Source of the DNA: JADHLJ01 sp038146985
Lineage (GTDB): Bacteria > Pseudomonadota > Alphaproteobacteria > Thalassobaculales > Thalassobaculaceae
Reading direction: 5' to 3'
Assembly (NCBI GenBank): GCA_038146985.1
Contig: JAYQSQ010000012.1
Span: forward strand, 248,001-312,000
DNA: 64,000 nucleotides
Positions 53,640 through 63,453 of this stretch are shown here, in pieces. The number at the start of each line of letters is the position of its first letter. Positions within the stretch are counted from its first letter, which is position 1. Both the position numbers and the translations under genes were made by a program. Under the pieces are notes generated by a model, which did not search any database, was not told the DNA's origin, and saw only the letters and a program-made list of their open reading frames with translations.

Positions 53640-55049
53640 TTAAAAATGCACCGCCCGGCCATAGGCGTCCAGCACCGACTCATGCATCATTTCGGACAGG
53701 GTCGGATGCGGGAAGACCGTGTGCATCAGTTCGGCCTCGGTCGTCTCGAGGCTGCGGGCGACGGTATAGCCCTGGATCATCTCGGTTACCTCGGCTCCGA
53801 TCATGTGCGCGCCCAGCAACTCGCCGGTCTTGGCATCGAAGACGGTCTTGACCAGCCCCTCGGGCTCGCCGAGCGCGATCGCCTTGCCATTGCCGATGAA
53901 GGGGAACCGGCCGACCTTGACCTCGTGCCCCGCCTTCTTGGCCGCGACCTCGGTCATGCCGACGCTGGCCACCTGCGGGCGGCAATAGGTGCAGCCGGGG
54001 ATATTGCCGGTATCGAGTGGGTGCACTCCCTTCACGCCAGCGATCTTCTCGACGCAGATGACCCCCTCGTGGCTTGCCTTGTGAGCCAGCCAGGGCGGGC
54101 CGACCAGATCACCGATGGCATAGATGCCCGGCTCGCCCGTCTGGCACCACTGGTCGATCTCCACATGGGTACGGTCTACCTTGATCTTGGTGCCCTCGAG
54201 CCCGATATCCTCGACATTGCCGACGATGCCGACGGCCATGATGACCTTCTCGACCTCGATCACCTGGGACTTGCCGCCGGCTTCCACGGTCACGGCCGCG
54301 CCCTTGGCCGAGGTTTTGACCGACGCCACCTTGGCCCCGGTCAGCAGCTTCATGCCCTGCTTGGTGAAGGCCTTGTGCGCGAAGGCGGAGATCTCCTCGT
54401 CCTCGACCGGCAGGACCCGGTCCAGCACCTCTACCACGGTCACCTCGGCGCCCATGTCGCGGTAGAAGCTGGCGAACTCAATCCCAATCGCGCCGGAGCC
54501 AATCACCAGCAGGGATTTCGGCATCTTGTCCGGCACCATGGCCTCGCGGTAGGTCCAGATCGTCTTGCCGTCCGGCTCCATCCCCGGCAGGGTTCGCGCC
54601 CGCGCCCCGGTGGCAAGAATGATGTGCTTGCCGACGAGATCCGCGACCTTCTTGCCGTCCTTGGTGACGGCCAGTTTTCGCGCCCCGGCGGCACCGCCGG
54701 CGAGTTTGCCGTGGCCGTCGAAAACCGTGACCTTGTTCTTCTTCAAGAGATGCCCGATACCGCCGGAAAGCTGTTTGGCGACACCGCGCGACCGTTCAAC
54801 TATTTTCTTAATATCGAACGATATCTCTTTGGCAGATAAGCCATATTGATCGAGATGCTGAAGGATGTGATGGATCTCGGAGGTTCGCAGCAACGCCTTG
54901 GTCGGAATGCAGCCCCAGTTCAGGCAAATCCCGCCGAGATGCGCGCGCTCGACCACCGCCGCCTTCATCCCAAGCTGCCGCCCGGATCGCCGCGACATAG
55001 CCCCGGGCCCGCCGCCGACGACGATGATGTCGAAATTTGTGTCGGCCAT
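53640..55049 (-). CDS. lpdA: dihydrolipoyl dehydrogenase (E3)
   Basis: 469 residues; ATG at 55049. FAD-disulfide oxidoreductase that reoxidises dihydrolipoyl groups with NAD. The redox disulfide is GGICLNWGCIPTKAL. The NAD domain has LLVIGSGAIGIEFASFYRDMG and the C-terminal dimer interface has HPTLSEMMHESVLDAYGRAV. The FAD-binding Gly motif near residue 15 reads VGGGPGAMSRRSGRQLGM instead of the expected VGGGPGGYVAAIRAAQLG-like sequence, which fits compensating indels and not a change of function. It is the first of the run ending at pdhA. Confidence 0.92.
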   Translation of the reverse strand: MADTNFDIIVVGGGPGAMSRRSGRQLGMKAAVVERAHLGGICLNWGCIPTKALLRTSEIHHILQHLDQYGLSAKEISFDIKKIVERSRGVAKQLSGGIGHLLKKNKVTVFDGHGKLAGGAAGARKLAVTKDGKKVADLVGKHIILATGARARTLPGMEPDGKTIWTYREAMVPDKMPKSLLVIGSGAIGIEFASFYRDMGAEVTVVEVLDRVLPVEDEEISAFAHKAFTKQGMKLLTGAKVASVKTSAKGAAVTVEAGGKSQVIEVEKVIMAVGIVGNVEDIGLEGTKIKVDRTHVEIDQWCQTGEPGIYAIGDLVGPPWLAHKASHEGVICVEKIAGVKGVHPLDTGNIPGCTYCRPQVASVGMTEVAAKKAGHEVKVGRFPFIGNGKAIALGEPEGLVKTVFDAKTGELLGAHMIGAEVTEMIQGYTVARSLETTEAELMHTVFPHPTLSEMMHESVLDAYGRAVHF

Positions 55050-55059
55050 GGGAACCTCC

Positions 55060-56361
55060 CTAAAGCAGCATCGTCAGCGGATCTTCGATCAGCTTCTTGA
55101 AGGCGGCCATGAACGCGGCCCCGATAGCGCCGTCGACGACCCGGTGATCGACAGAGAGGGTGCAGCTCATCACCGTGGCGATGGCGAGCGCCCCATCCTT
55201 GACCACCGGACGCTGCTCGCCCGCGCCAACCGCCAGGATCGCGCCCTGGGGCGGGTTGATCACGGCGCAGAAATCCTTGATCCCGAACATGCCGAGATTG
55301 GAGATCGAGAAGGTGCCGCCCTGATATTCCTCGGGCATCAGCTTGCCGTCCCGGGCCCGCGCCGCCAGGTCCTTCATTTCAGCGGCGATCTCGGCGAGCC
55401 CCTTGTTCTGGGCGCCCCGGATCACCGGGGTGATCAGGCCACCCTCGATGGCGACGGCAACCGAGATATCGACCGAGCGGTAGACCCGGATCTCGCTCTC
55501 GGTCCAGGAGGCATTGGCGGCCGGCACCTGCTTCAACGCGATGGCGGCGGCTTTGATCACTAGGTCGTTCACAGAGACCTTGCCGTCGGAAAGACGCTCG
55601 TTGAGCTGCTTGCGGGTCGCCAGAAGGGCGTCGATCTCGCAATCCACGGTCATGTAGAAATGCGGCGCGAACTGTTTCGACTCCGTCAGGCGCTTGGCGA
55701 TGACCTTGCGCATGGTGGTGTTCGGGATCGCGTCGTAGTCCGGCATGCCCGGCACATCGGCGCTGGGCGCGGCAGCGGCGGGGGCCGGCGCGGCCGCGGG
55801 AGCCCGAGCCGCCGCCGGGGTCTTGGCGCCTCCGGAAATTGCGGCCTCGACATCCGCCTTGACGATGCGCCCGTTCGGACCGCTTCCGGAAATCGCCGAC
55901 AGATCCAGCCCGGCCTGTTCCGCCATGCGGCGAGCGAGTGGGCTGGCGAAGACACGGTCTCCGGAGGAAGACCCGGGCGCCGCCGGTTTCGCAGCCGGTG
56001 CCGGCGCGGCGGCAGCCGGTTTCGGCGCCGGAGCCGGGGCGGGTTCCGGCTTGGCCGCGGGTTTTGGCGCAGGTGCCGGTGCGGAACCCGCATCAGAACC
56101 AATGTCGTCGGCGCTCTCACCCTCCTCCAGCATGATCGCGATCGGCGTGTTTACCGCGACATTTTCGGTCCCGGCCTCGATCAGGATCTTGCCAAGCACT
56201 CCCTCATCGATAGCTTCGACTTCCATGGTCGCCTTGTCGGGCTCGATCTCGGCGATGACGGCGCCGGGGGCGATGGCGTCGCCCTCCTTCTTGTGCCAGG
56301 CGGCGAGCTTGCCCTCGGTCATGGTCGGAGAGAGCGCCGGCATCAGAATTTGAATGGTCAT
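55060..56361 (-). CDS. pdhC: pyruvate dehydrogenase E2, dihydrolipoyl acetyltransferase
   Basis: 433 residues; ATG at 56361. One N-terminal lipoyl domain (EPDKATMEVEAIDEGVLG, lipoyl Lys), a long Ala/Pro linker, the E3-binding domain (VFASPLARRMAEQAGLDLSA), a second flexible linker and the catalytic acyltransferase with LSVDHRVVDGAIGAAF (His and Asp of HxxxDG). It transfers the acetyl group from E1 to CoA. It lies 11 bases after pdhB and 10 before lpdA, so the PDH genes form one transcript. Confidence 0.95.
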   Translation of the reverse strand: MTIQILMPALSPTMTEGKLAAWHKKEGDAIAPGAVIAEIEPDKATMEVEAIDEGVLGKILIEAGTENVAVNTPIAIMLEEGESADDIGSDAGSAPAPAPKPAAKPEPAPAPAPKPAAAAPAPAAKPAAPGSSSGDRVFASPLARRMAEQAGLDLSAISGSGPNGRIVKADVEAAISGGAKTPAAARAPAAAPAPAAAAPSADVPGMPDYDAIPNTTMRKVIAKRLTESKQFAPHFYMTVDCEIDALLATRKQLNERLSDGKVSVNDLVIKAAAIALKQVPAANASWTESEIRVYRSVDISVAVAIEGGLITPVIRGAQNKGLAEIAAEMKDLAARARDGKLMPEEYQGGTFSISNLGMFGIKDFCAVINPPQGAILAVGAGEQRPVVKDGALAIATVMSCTLSVDHRVVDGAIGAAFMAAFKKLIEDPLTMLL

Positions 56362-56372
56362 GGCTATTCCCC

Positions 56373-57761
56373 CTAGCCGCGATAGCAGACGGCCTTAGCC
56401 GCCGCGACAATGGTGTCAACTTGCGGCAGCGCCAGCTTCTCGAGATTGGCCGCATAAGGCATCGGCACGTCCTCGCCGGCGATGCGCTTGACCGGCGCGT
56501 CCAGATGATCGAAAGCGTGCTCCATCATCAGCGCCGCGATCTCGGAACCCATGCCGCATGTCGGCCAGCCCTCCTCCACCGAGACGATGCGGTTGGTCTT
56601 CTTGACCGAGGAGACGATGGTCTCCACGTCCAGCGGACGGATTGTGCGAAGGTCGATCACCTCGGCCTCGATACCGTCCGCCGCAAGCGCTTCCGCCGCC
56701 TCCAGGGCCTTGCCGACCATGATCGAAAAGGCGGTGATGGTGACATCGGCGCCGGCGCGCACGATCTTGGCTTTCCCGATCGGCACCGTGAAATCCGGAT
56801 CCGTCGGGACCTCGAAGCTCTGGCCGTACAAGACCTCGTTTTCCAGCACGATCACCGGATTCGGATCGCGTATCGCCGACTTCAGCAGGCCCTTGGCATC
56901 CGCCGCCGACCATGGCGCAACCACCTTCAAGCCCGGGCAATGGGCGTACCAGCTCGTGTAGTCCTGGGAATGCTGGGCGGCGACCCGGGAGGCCGCGCCG
57001 TTGGGTCCGCGGAAGACGATCGGGCAGCCCATCTGACCGCCGGACATGTAAAGGGTCTTGGCGGCGGAGTTGATGATGTGGTCCATCGCCTGCATGGCGA
57101 AGTTGAAGGTCATGAACTCGACTACCGGCTTCAACGCCCCGAAGGCGGCGCCGACGCCAAGCCCGGCAAAGCCGTGCTCGGTAATCGGGGTGTCGATCAC
57201 CCTCCTGTCGCCGAATTCCTGCAGCAGGCCTTGAGTGACCTTGTACGCGCCCTGGTATTCGGCAACCTCCTCGCCCATGACATAGACCATCTCGTCGCGG
57301 CGCATTTCCTCGGCCATGGCGTCGCGCAGGGCCTCGCGCACGGTCTGGGTCTGGGTATCGGCGAAGAACTTCTCCTCGTCCACGTCCATGACGGCCACCG
57401 CCGGTGCGGCCGGCCGTTCGGCGGCGGGGGCCTTGTCCCTCGGCGCATCATCGGAAGACCTATCAGGCGCCGGCGCGGCAGGCGCTTCGGCGCCCTCGAT
57501 CGCGTCGGCATCCTCGCCTTCCTCCAGCAGGATGGCGATCGGCGTGTTCACGGCGACATTCTCCGTGCCTTCGGCGATCAGAATGCGACCGAGGGTCCCC
57601 TCGTCCACCGCCTCGACTTCCATCGTGGCCTTGTCGGTTTTCGATCTCGGCGATCACGTCACCACGGCGGCGACCGTGTCGCCCTCGGCTTTCATCCATT
57701 TGGCCAGTTTGCCCTCGGTCATCGTCGGCGAGAGCGCCGGCATTAAGATCTGGATCGGCAT
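56373..57761 (-). CDS. pdhB: pyruvate dehydrogenase E1 component, beta subunit with lipoyl domain (frameshifted near 57650)
   Basis: The ATG at 57761 (MPIQILMPALSPTMTEGKLA) opens a lipoyl-type domain that breaks after WMKAEGDTV near 57660; the next frame reads DVIAEIE and the third reads DKATMEVEAVDEGTLG onwards. One indel is an extra A in an A-run. The intact catalytic frame (56373-57623) has MAEEMRRDEMVYVMGEEVAE and the transketolase-type domains of E1-beta. An N-terminal lipoyl domain on E1-beta is typical of alphaproteobacteria. It forms the thiamine-diphosphate E1 heterotetramer with PdhA. Confidence 0.88.
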
Positions 57762-57837
57762 TCCAAAGTCCCCTCGATCCGGTGCTTCCCGCGCGGAATG
57801 CCCGCGTCTTGGAACCCTCCACCGGTGCTTGCGTGGT

Positions 57838-58880
57838 TCAGGTTTCCACCAGGATGTCGGTATAGAGTTCCGCCGGATCCGGCTCCGGGCTCGACTGGGC
57901 GAAATCCGCCGCTTCGGTAACGATACCCCGAACCTCCCGGTCCATGGCCTTCAGGTCCTCGTCGCTCACCCCGGCCTCGGCCAGGCGGGCGCGGACATTG
58001 TCGATCGGATCATGTTCCTGGCGCATGCGGTTGACCTCGTCCTTGGTTCGGTACTTCGCCGGGTCGGACATGGAATGGCCACGATAGCGGTAGGTCTTCA
58101 TTTCCAGAATGTACGGGCCCTTGCCGGAGGTCGCGTGGGCGAAGGCCTTCTCGCCGGCGGCTTTCACCGCCAGCACGTCCATGCCGTCGACCTCGATCCC
58201 GGGAATGCCATAGGCCTCGCCGCGCTGGGCAAGAGAGGTTCCCGCCGCCCCGGTTCACCGAGGTGCCCATGGCGTATTTGTTGTTTTCGATCACATAGAC
58301 ACAAGGCAGCTTCCAGAGCGCCGCCATGTTGAAGCTCTCATAGACCTGGCCCTGGTTGGCGGCGCCGTCGCCGAGATAGGTGAGGCACACCGCCTCCTCG
58401 TTCTTGTACTTGTGGGAAAAGGCGAGGCCGGTGCCGATCGGCACCTGGGCCGCGACGATGCCGTGGCCGCCGAAGAAGTTCTTCTCGCGGCTGAACATGT
58501 GCATGCTGCCGCCCTTGCCCTTGGAATAGCCGCCGATGCGGCCGGTCAGCTCGGCCATCACGCCGCGCGCCTCCATGCCGCAGGCCAGCATGTGGCCGTG
58601 GTCCCGGTAGCTCGTCACCACCGTCGAGGCCTCATTGATCGCCGCCTGCATCCCCACGACGACCGCTTCCCTGACCGATAAGAGATGGCAGAAGCCGCCG
58701 ATCAACCCCATACCGTACATCTGGCCCGCCTTCTCCTCGGCGGCGGATCAGCAGCATGTCGCGGTAATATTTCAGAAGTTCGTCCTTGGACGCTTTCGGG
58801 GATTTTTCAGCTTTCGTGGTTCTGCCGCCCTTGCGGGCCGCCGGCCTCTTCGACGCGGCGCTGGTAGCGGATCTCGCCAT
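57838..58880 (-). pseudogene. pdhA: pyruvate dehydrogenase E1 component, alpha subunit, frameshifted
   Basis: The start is the ATG at 58880 (MARSATSAASKRPAARKGGR). The DELLKYYRDMLLIRRR frame breaks near 58735. The main frame runs from MYGMGLIGGFCHL to ENNKYAMGTSVN near 58265 with compensating shifts around 58680, and the last frame (57838-58182) gives EMKTYRYRGHSMSDPAKYR, a typical E1-alpha segment. At least three indels are needed. E1-alpha binds thiamine diphosphate and decarboxylates pyruvate. As a core gene next to an intact pdhC, it is probably whole in the organism. Confidence 0.85.
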
Positions 58881-58945
58881 GGCTTCCTCTTCCTGCGGTC
58901 GGGAACAGCGGTGCCTATCCGGAAACACCAGTCTCCGGCCCCACA

Positions 58946-58974
58946 CAATTAGGGCAAATTCGCACGTTTTTCAA
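58946..58974 (-). promoter_or_regulatory. candidate promoter of the pdh operon
   Basis: On the minus strand TTGAAA (58974-58969) and TAATTG (58951-58946) are separated by 17 bases, upstream of the pdhA ATG at 58880. The 90 bases behind it are AT-rich, unlike the window. The spacing and sequence fit a sigma-70-type promoter. No experimental evidence is available. Confidence 0.45.
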
Positions 58975-59072
58975 GAATTCTAACTTTTTGATATTATTAT
59001 ATATTTCTCTAATTAACTCCATTTCAGTTAATTAGAGGCGAATTCAGCAAATACCCCAAACCACGTCGGGCT

Positions 59073-60081
59073 TCAGAACACCAACTGATCGTCTCCGGGG
59101 CCGCCGCCAATGACGATCTCGCCGCGCTCAGAGCGAGTCCTTGGCGGCGGTGATCATGGCCTGCTGGGCCTCCTCGACCTCCCTTCAGGCGCACCGGCCC
59201 GGCGGCCTGCTGTCCTCGCGCAACAGATTGGCGGCACGCTGCGACATGTTCGAGAAGAACGGTCCTTCAGCTCCTCCGACGCGCCCCTTCAGCGCCACCG
59301 TCAGCTTGTCATATCATGTTGCGGCAGCGTCTGGATGCCCGACAGGTCGATCCCCTTCAGATCCTCGAAGGTGAACATCAGCGCCCGGATGGTTCCGAAA
59401 GGATCCTTGTTGCGCTCCTCCAGCGCCGGAAGGAACCGGCTCTCCGTCGCCCGTCGCCCGAGATGGGTGAAGATCTCCGCCATGGTCTCGTGGCTGTCGC
59501 GCCGGTTGGTGCGCGCCAGGTTGCGCATGAACTCGTGGCAGCACCGCGCTCACGTCCTTCTCGATGTCCTTGTTCACCGCCTCGATGTGCAGCATCCATC
59601 ACCACTTCCATGGCGGGTTCTCGGCAGGATCGCCATGGACCCAGCCGCGTGCTGCTGGCCGATCTTGCCAGGATCACCGCCACGGTCTGCGGTCTCAATT
59701 CTTCAGATAGTTCGCCAGGACCTGCTCGTTCACATTGGCGAGCTTCACATGGTCAGCCGGCCCGACCGGATCTCCTCCATGATGTCGTTGACCCGGTCGT
59801 CGCCGAGGATCTTGGTCAGCATGCGCTGGGTGCTGTCCATCGTGCCGACCAGTGAGCCGGTGGAGGAGACCTGCTCGGCAGAATTCCACGAACAGACGCT
59901 CGACGATGTTCGAACTGACATTGCCGAGACTGGCCATGACCTGGGAGATCTCCTTGATCTCCTCGTCGTCCAGATGCGAGAACAGCTTGGCCGCATGATC
60001 CTCGCCAAGCGACATCAGCAGGATCGCCGACTTCTCCGGCCCCGTGATGTTCCGATAGTCCTCGCGTATCCGAGCGCCCAT
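59073..60081 (-). pseudogene. fliG: flagellar motor switch protein FliG, frameshifted
   Basis: The ATG at 60081 opens MGARIREDYRNITGPEKSAI. The frame holds to FVEFCRAG near 59890, then switches repeatedly: MDSTQRMLTKILGDDRVNDI, VNEQVLANYLKN, RNLARTNRRDSHETMAEIF and FTFEDLKGIDLSGIQTLPQ. It ends in EIVIGGGPGDDQLVF at the TGA at 59073. The FliG N-, middle and C-terminal segments are all present in order. At least five indels are needed. FliG is the rotor protein that sets torque and direction of flagellar rotation. It lies just upstream of the pdh promoter, away from other flagellar genes in this window. Confidence 0.82.
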
Positions 60082-60222
60082 CGTGATTCCCTCTTCATGA
60101 AAACCAAAATATGAAAAAAATAGGCTAAACCACCGTTACTATGCCATAATTTTGGGACTGTATGCAAACATGGTCGCTAGCCGGCATTTACGCCCTCCCG
60201 CGTCAGCCGGTTCGGGACCTTT

Positions 60223-61459
60223 CTATCCATGCTTCAGATCGTCCAGGCGGTCGATCCGGCGCATCGCCGGGAACAGTTTCGCCCAGAGCATCGTCACCGC
60301 CAGGGTCGCGATCCCGCCGATCACCACCGCCGGCACCGTGCCGATGAGCGCCGCCGTCGCGCCGGCGCGGAAATCTCCAAGCTCATTGGAGGCGTTGATC
60401 GATACCGAATTGACGGCACTGACCCGCCCGCGCATGGCATCCGGCGTGGCGATCTGCACCAGCGTCAGGCGGATATAGACGCTGACCATGTCCGCCGCCC
60501 CATAGACGAACAAAGCCACCAGCGACAGCCAGAAGATCTCCGACAGGCTGAACACCAGGATCGAGACCCCGAAAACACCCAGCGCCGTGAACAGCGCCGG
60601 GCCCATCCGGTTCGGCGCGCTGATCCGGGTCAGCGCCAGCCCCATGATCAGCGATCCGACCCCCGGCATCGCGCGCATGACGCCAGACCCTCGGCGCCGA
60701 CAGCAAGGATGTCGGCGGCATGGATAAACGCGCAATCCGCGGCCCGCCGAACGGCACATGGCCAGCAGATCGATCGAGACCGCGCCCAGCACCACCTTGT
60801 TTGCGCCACACATAGGTAAAGCCGCCCAGCAAGGTCGCAAGACCGATCGGATCCGACGAGCGCACATGCAGCGCGCCCCGGATCATCATCGCGCCAATCC
60901 CGGCAAGCGCGAACATCGCCGCCGCCGTGTAATAGGCCCAGTCCCCCGCCCAGGCGACCAGGATACCACCCAGCGCCGGCCCGCCGAGCTGGGCCATCTT
61001 GTTGGCCGAGGAGGAATAGGCCACCGCCTTGGGAAACAGCGCCGTGCTGACCAGGTTCGGCAGGATCGCCTGGCCCGCGGTATGGAAGAAGGCTCGCGCG
61101 ATGCCGTGGATGACAAGGATGGCGAGGATCATCCCGACACCGCCGAGACCGCGCCAGAGCACGAGCATCAGCAGCCCGACCACCCCGAGATGGATGATAT
61201 TGCAGGCCGCCAGGATCGCCCGCCGATCAAGCCGGTCCGCCGCCATCCCGGCAACCAGAAAGAGCACGAAATGCGGCGCGAACTGCGCCAACCCGATATA
61301 GCCGAGATCCAGCGGGTCCCGCGTCAGCTGGTAGACATGCCAGGCGACCGCCACGGTCAGGATATGCACGCCGAGACCATTGCCGGTCCGCGCGAGAAGG
61401 AAGAACAGGAAGTTCCGGTCCCGGAGAATATCGGCGGCTTTAGTCGAGGAATCGGACAT
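60223..61459 (-). pseudogene. MFS transporter (EntS-like MFS_3 type), frameshifted
   Basis: ATG at 61459 (MSDSSTKAADILRDRNFLFF). The first two thirds read cleanly: VAWHVYQLTRDPLDLGYIGL, GMAADRLDRRAILAACNIIH, and GLATLLGGFTYVWR. Between 60830 and 60690 the frame changes at least twice (fragment AVSIDLLAM is in one frame), then the C-terminal third (VGSLIMGLALTRISAPNRMG ... LDDLKHG) runs to the TAG at 60223. It is a 12-helix efflux-type carrier. The substrate is unknown. Confidence 0.78.
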
Positions 61460-61638
61460 GCGGGAAGAGCCCGGTCTGGCTGGATCACCGGTGGAAGGTT
61501 CCGCTTTCTGCGCCCGGCCCGTCCGCTTGGCAACCTCGTTTGCCAACGCGCTTGCGATCAAACGCCCGTCACGCTTCGAAAGTCTTGAGAGAACCACCCA
61601 TTCGCGGGACACTATCGTGTCGCGGAAGGAGACGGATC

Positions 61639-62523
61639 ATGGTCGACATTTCACCCATCGACGGCGCGCCGCATGGCGCCAATGCCTGGGGCGTGGATCT
61701 CAACAAGCCGCTTGATGCGGGGCTGATGAAGACCCTCGCCGACGCGCTCTACGAGCACCGGGTCCTGGTGATCAAGAACCAGAGCCTGGACAAGGATACC
61801 TATCTGAATTTCGGCTACTGGTGGGGCAAGCCGATCCCGCACGTGCTGGACCACATGCGCATGCCCGGCTATCCGGAATTGCTGGCGGTCGGCAACACCG
61901 AGGAAAAGGACAAGAAGATCGAGATCCGCAACGGCGCCGCGCTCTGGCATACCGATCAGTCGTACGAGGCCGTGCCGGCAAGCGCCACGATGCTGTATTC
62001 GATCCTGGCGCCGAAGGTCGGCGGGCAGACCCGTTTCGCCAACATGGTGGCCGCCTATGACGCGCTCGACGATGCCACCAAGGAGCGGATCGACGGGCTG
62101 GAGGTTGCCCATCTCTATGGCGCCGGCAAGCTGCTGGACGGCGAGTTCCGCGCCAACCCGCTGGCCACCGATGATCAGGTTAGCCGGGTGCCGGCCTGCC
62201 ATCATCCCCTGGTGATGCGCCACCCGGTCACCGGCCGCAAGGCGCTTTACGCGACCGGTCAGTCCTCTTTCGGGATCAAAGGCATGGATCAGGAATCGGC
62301 GGTCCAGCTGCTTTGGGACCTGAAGATGCACGCGATCCAGGACCGCTTCGTCTACGCCCATACCTACGAAGTCGGCGATATCGCGATCTTCGATACCTTC
62401 TCGACCATGCACGCGGCGACGCCGATCGACGCCGCCGATCCGAGCGTCGAGGATACCAGGCGCCTGCTCTGGCGGATCAGCGTGCGTGGCCTGCCCCGGG
62501 TCTACGAGCATCTGGCTGCGTGA
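61639..62523 (+). CDS. TauD/TfdA-family Fe(II)/2-oxoglutarate dioxygenase
   Basis: 294 residues from the ATG at 61639 (GGAAGGAGAC upstream); the frame extends further back without a better start. The iron ligands are in ALWHTDQSYEA (H-x-D) and the distal His in STMHAATPID; the 2-oxoglutarate Arg is near LLWRISVRGLPR. It forms a tandem with the paralogue at 62554 (30-base gap), of the same length and with shared segments such as PGYPE and GNTE-KD. The substrates are unknown. The pair may act on related compounds or successive steps. Confidence 0.9.
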   Translation: MVDISPIDGAPHGANAWGVDLNKPLDAGLMKTLADALYEHRVLVIKNQSLDKDTYLNFGYWWGKPIPHVLDHMRMPGYPELLAVGNTEEKDKKIEIRNGAALWHTDQSYEAVPASATMLYSILAPKVGGQTRFANMVAAYDALDDATKERIDGLEVAHLYGAGKLLDGEFRANPLATDDQVSRVPACHHPLVMRHPVTGRKALYATGQSSFGIKGMDQESAVQLLWDLKMHAIQDRFVYAHTYEVGDIAIFDTFSTMHAATPIDAADPSVEDTRRLLWRISVRGLPRVYEHLAA

Positions 62524-62553
62524 GCCGGCGGAACGGATCGGAGAGCGCGGAAC

Positions 62554-63438
62554 ATGGTAAGCATCGAGCCGACCGGCGGCGCCTGCGGCGCCATCGTGCG
62601 TGAGGTCGATCTGTCGCGCGGGGCCGACGACGGCCTGATGCTCGCGCTGACCAACGCGCTGTACGATCATCGGTGTCTGATCATCAAGGATCAGAAGCTG
62701 ACGCATGAAGCCTATTATCGCTTTGCCGGCGAATGGGGCGAGTTGATCCGCCATGTCGTCGAGCGTCTGCGGACGCCGGGTTATCCGGAGATGATGACCA
62801 TCGGCAATACCGAGGCCAAGGACCGCGACCCGACGGTCCGCAACGGCGCCGTCGCCTGGCATACCGATGGCGGCTATATCGAGGATCCGACGACGGTGAC
62901 CATGCTGCACGCGGTGCGGGCACCGAAAGCCGGCGGCGAGACCTTGGTCGCCGACATGGTCGCGGCCTATGAGGCGCTGAGCGAGGCGGAACGGGCGGAG
63001 GCCGACGGCCTGGTGGCGCGGCACCTCTATGGCGGCGGCGCCGTCGACGAGGACGAGAGGCCCGCCTCGCCGATGACGCCGGAAGCGAAGGCGGCCGCCA
63101 CGGCCGTGGCCAAACCCGTGGTGCTCGCCCATCCGGTCACCGGCCGGCGCGCGCTCTATGCCATGGCGCAGACCCCGTTTCTGATCGACGGCAAAAGCGA
63201 AGCCGACAGCGCGGCAATTCTGGCGCGCCTGAAAGCCCATGCCACCGACCCCAAGTTCGTCTATGAGCACCGCTACGAGGTCGGCGATATCCTGATCTTC
63301 GATACCTTGTCGACCCTGCATCGGGCAAAGGGCCAGATCGACGTCGCCGCCTCGGCCGATGCCGACAATGCCCGCCTGCTCTGGCGGCTGAGCGCGAAGG
63401 GACTGCCTCGGGTTCACCGGGCCTCGGCAAACCGCTGA
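62554..63438 (+). CDS. TauD/TfdA-family Fe(II)/2-oxoglutarate dioxygenase
   Basis: 294 residues; ATG at 62554. The iron ligands are in AVAWHTDGGYIED (H-x-D) and the distal His in STLHRAKGQ; LLWRLSAKGLPRVH holds the 2-oxoglutarate Arg. It is 30 bases downstream of the other TauD gene and clearly a duplicate of it. Differences around the H-x-D loop (GGY instead of QSY) suggest a different substrate. No sulfonate or alkanesulfonate transporter is adjacent. Confidence 0.9.
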   Translation: MVSIEPTGGACGAIVREVDLSRGADDGLMLALTNALYDHRCLIIKDQKLTHEAYYRFAGEWGELIRHVVERLRTPGYPEMMTIGNTEAKDRDPTVRNGAVAWHTDGGYIEDPTTVTMLHAVRAPKAGGETLVADMVAAYEALSEAERAEADGLVARHLYGGGAVDEDERPASPMTPEAKAAATAVAKPVVLAHPVTGRRALYAMAQTPFLIDGKSEADSAAILARLKAHATDPKFVYEHRYEVGDILIFDTLSTLHRAKGQIDVAASADADNARLLWRLSAKGLPRVHRASANR

Positions 63439-63453
63439 ACCCGTCGGAAATGC

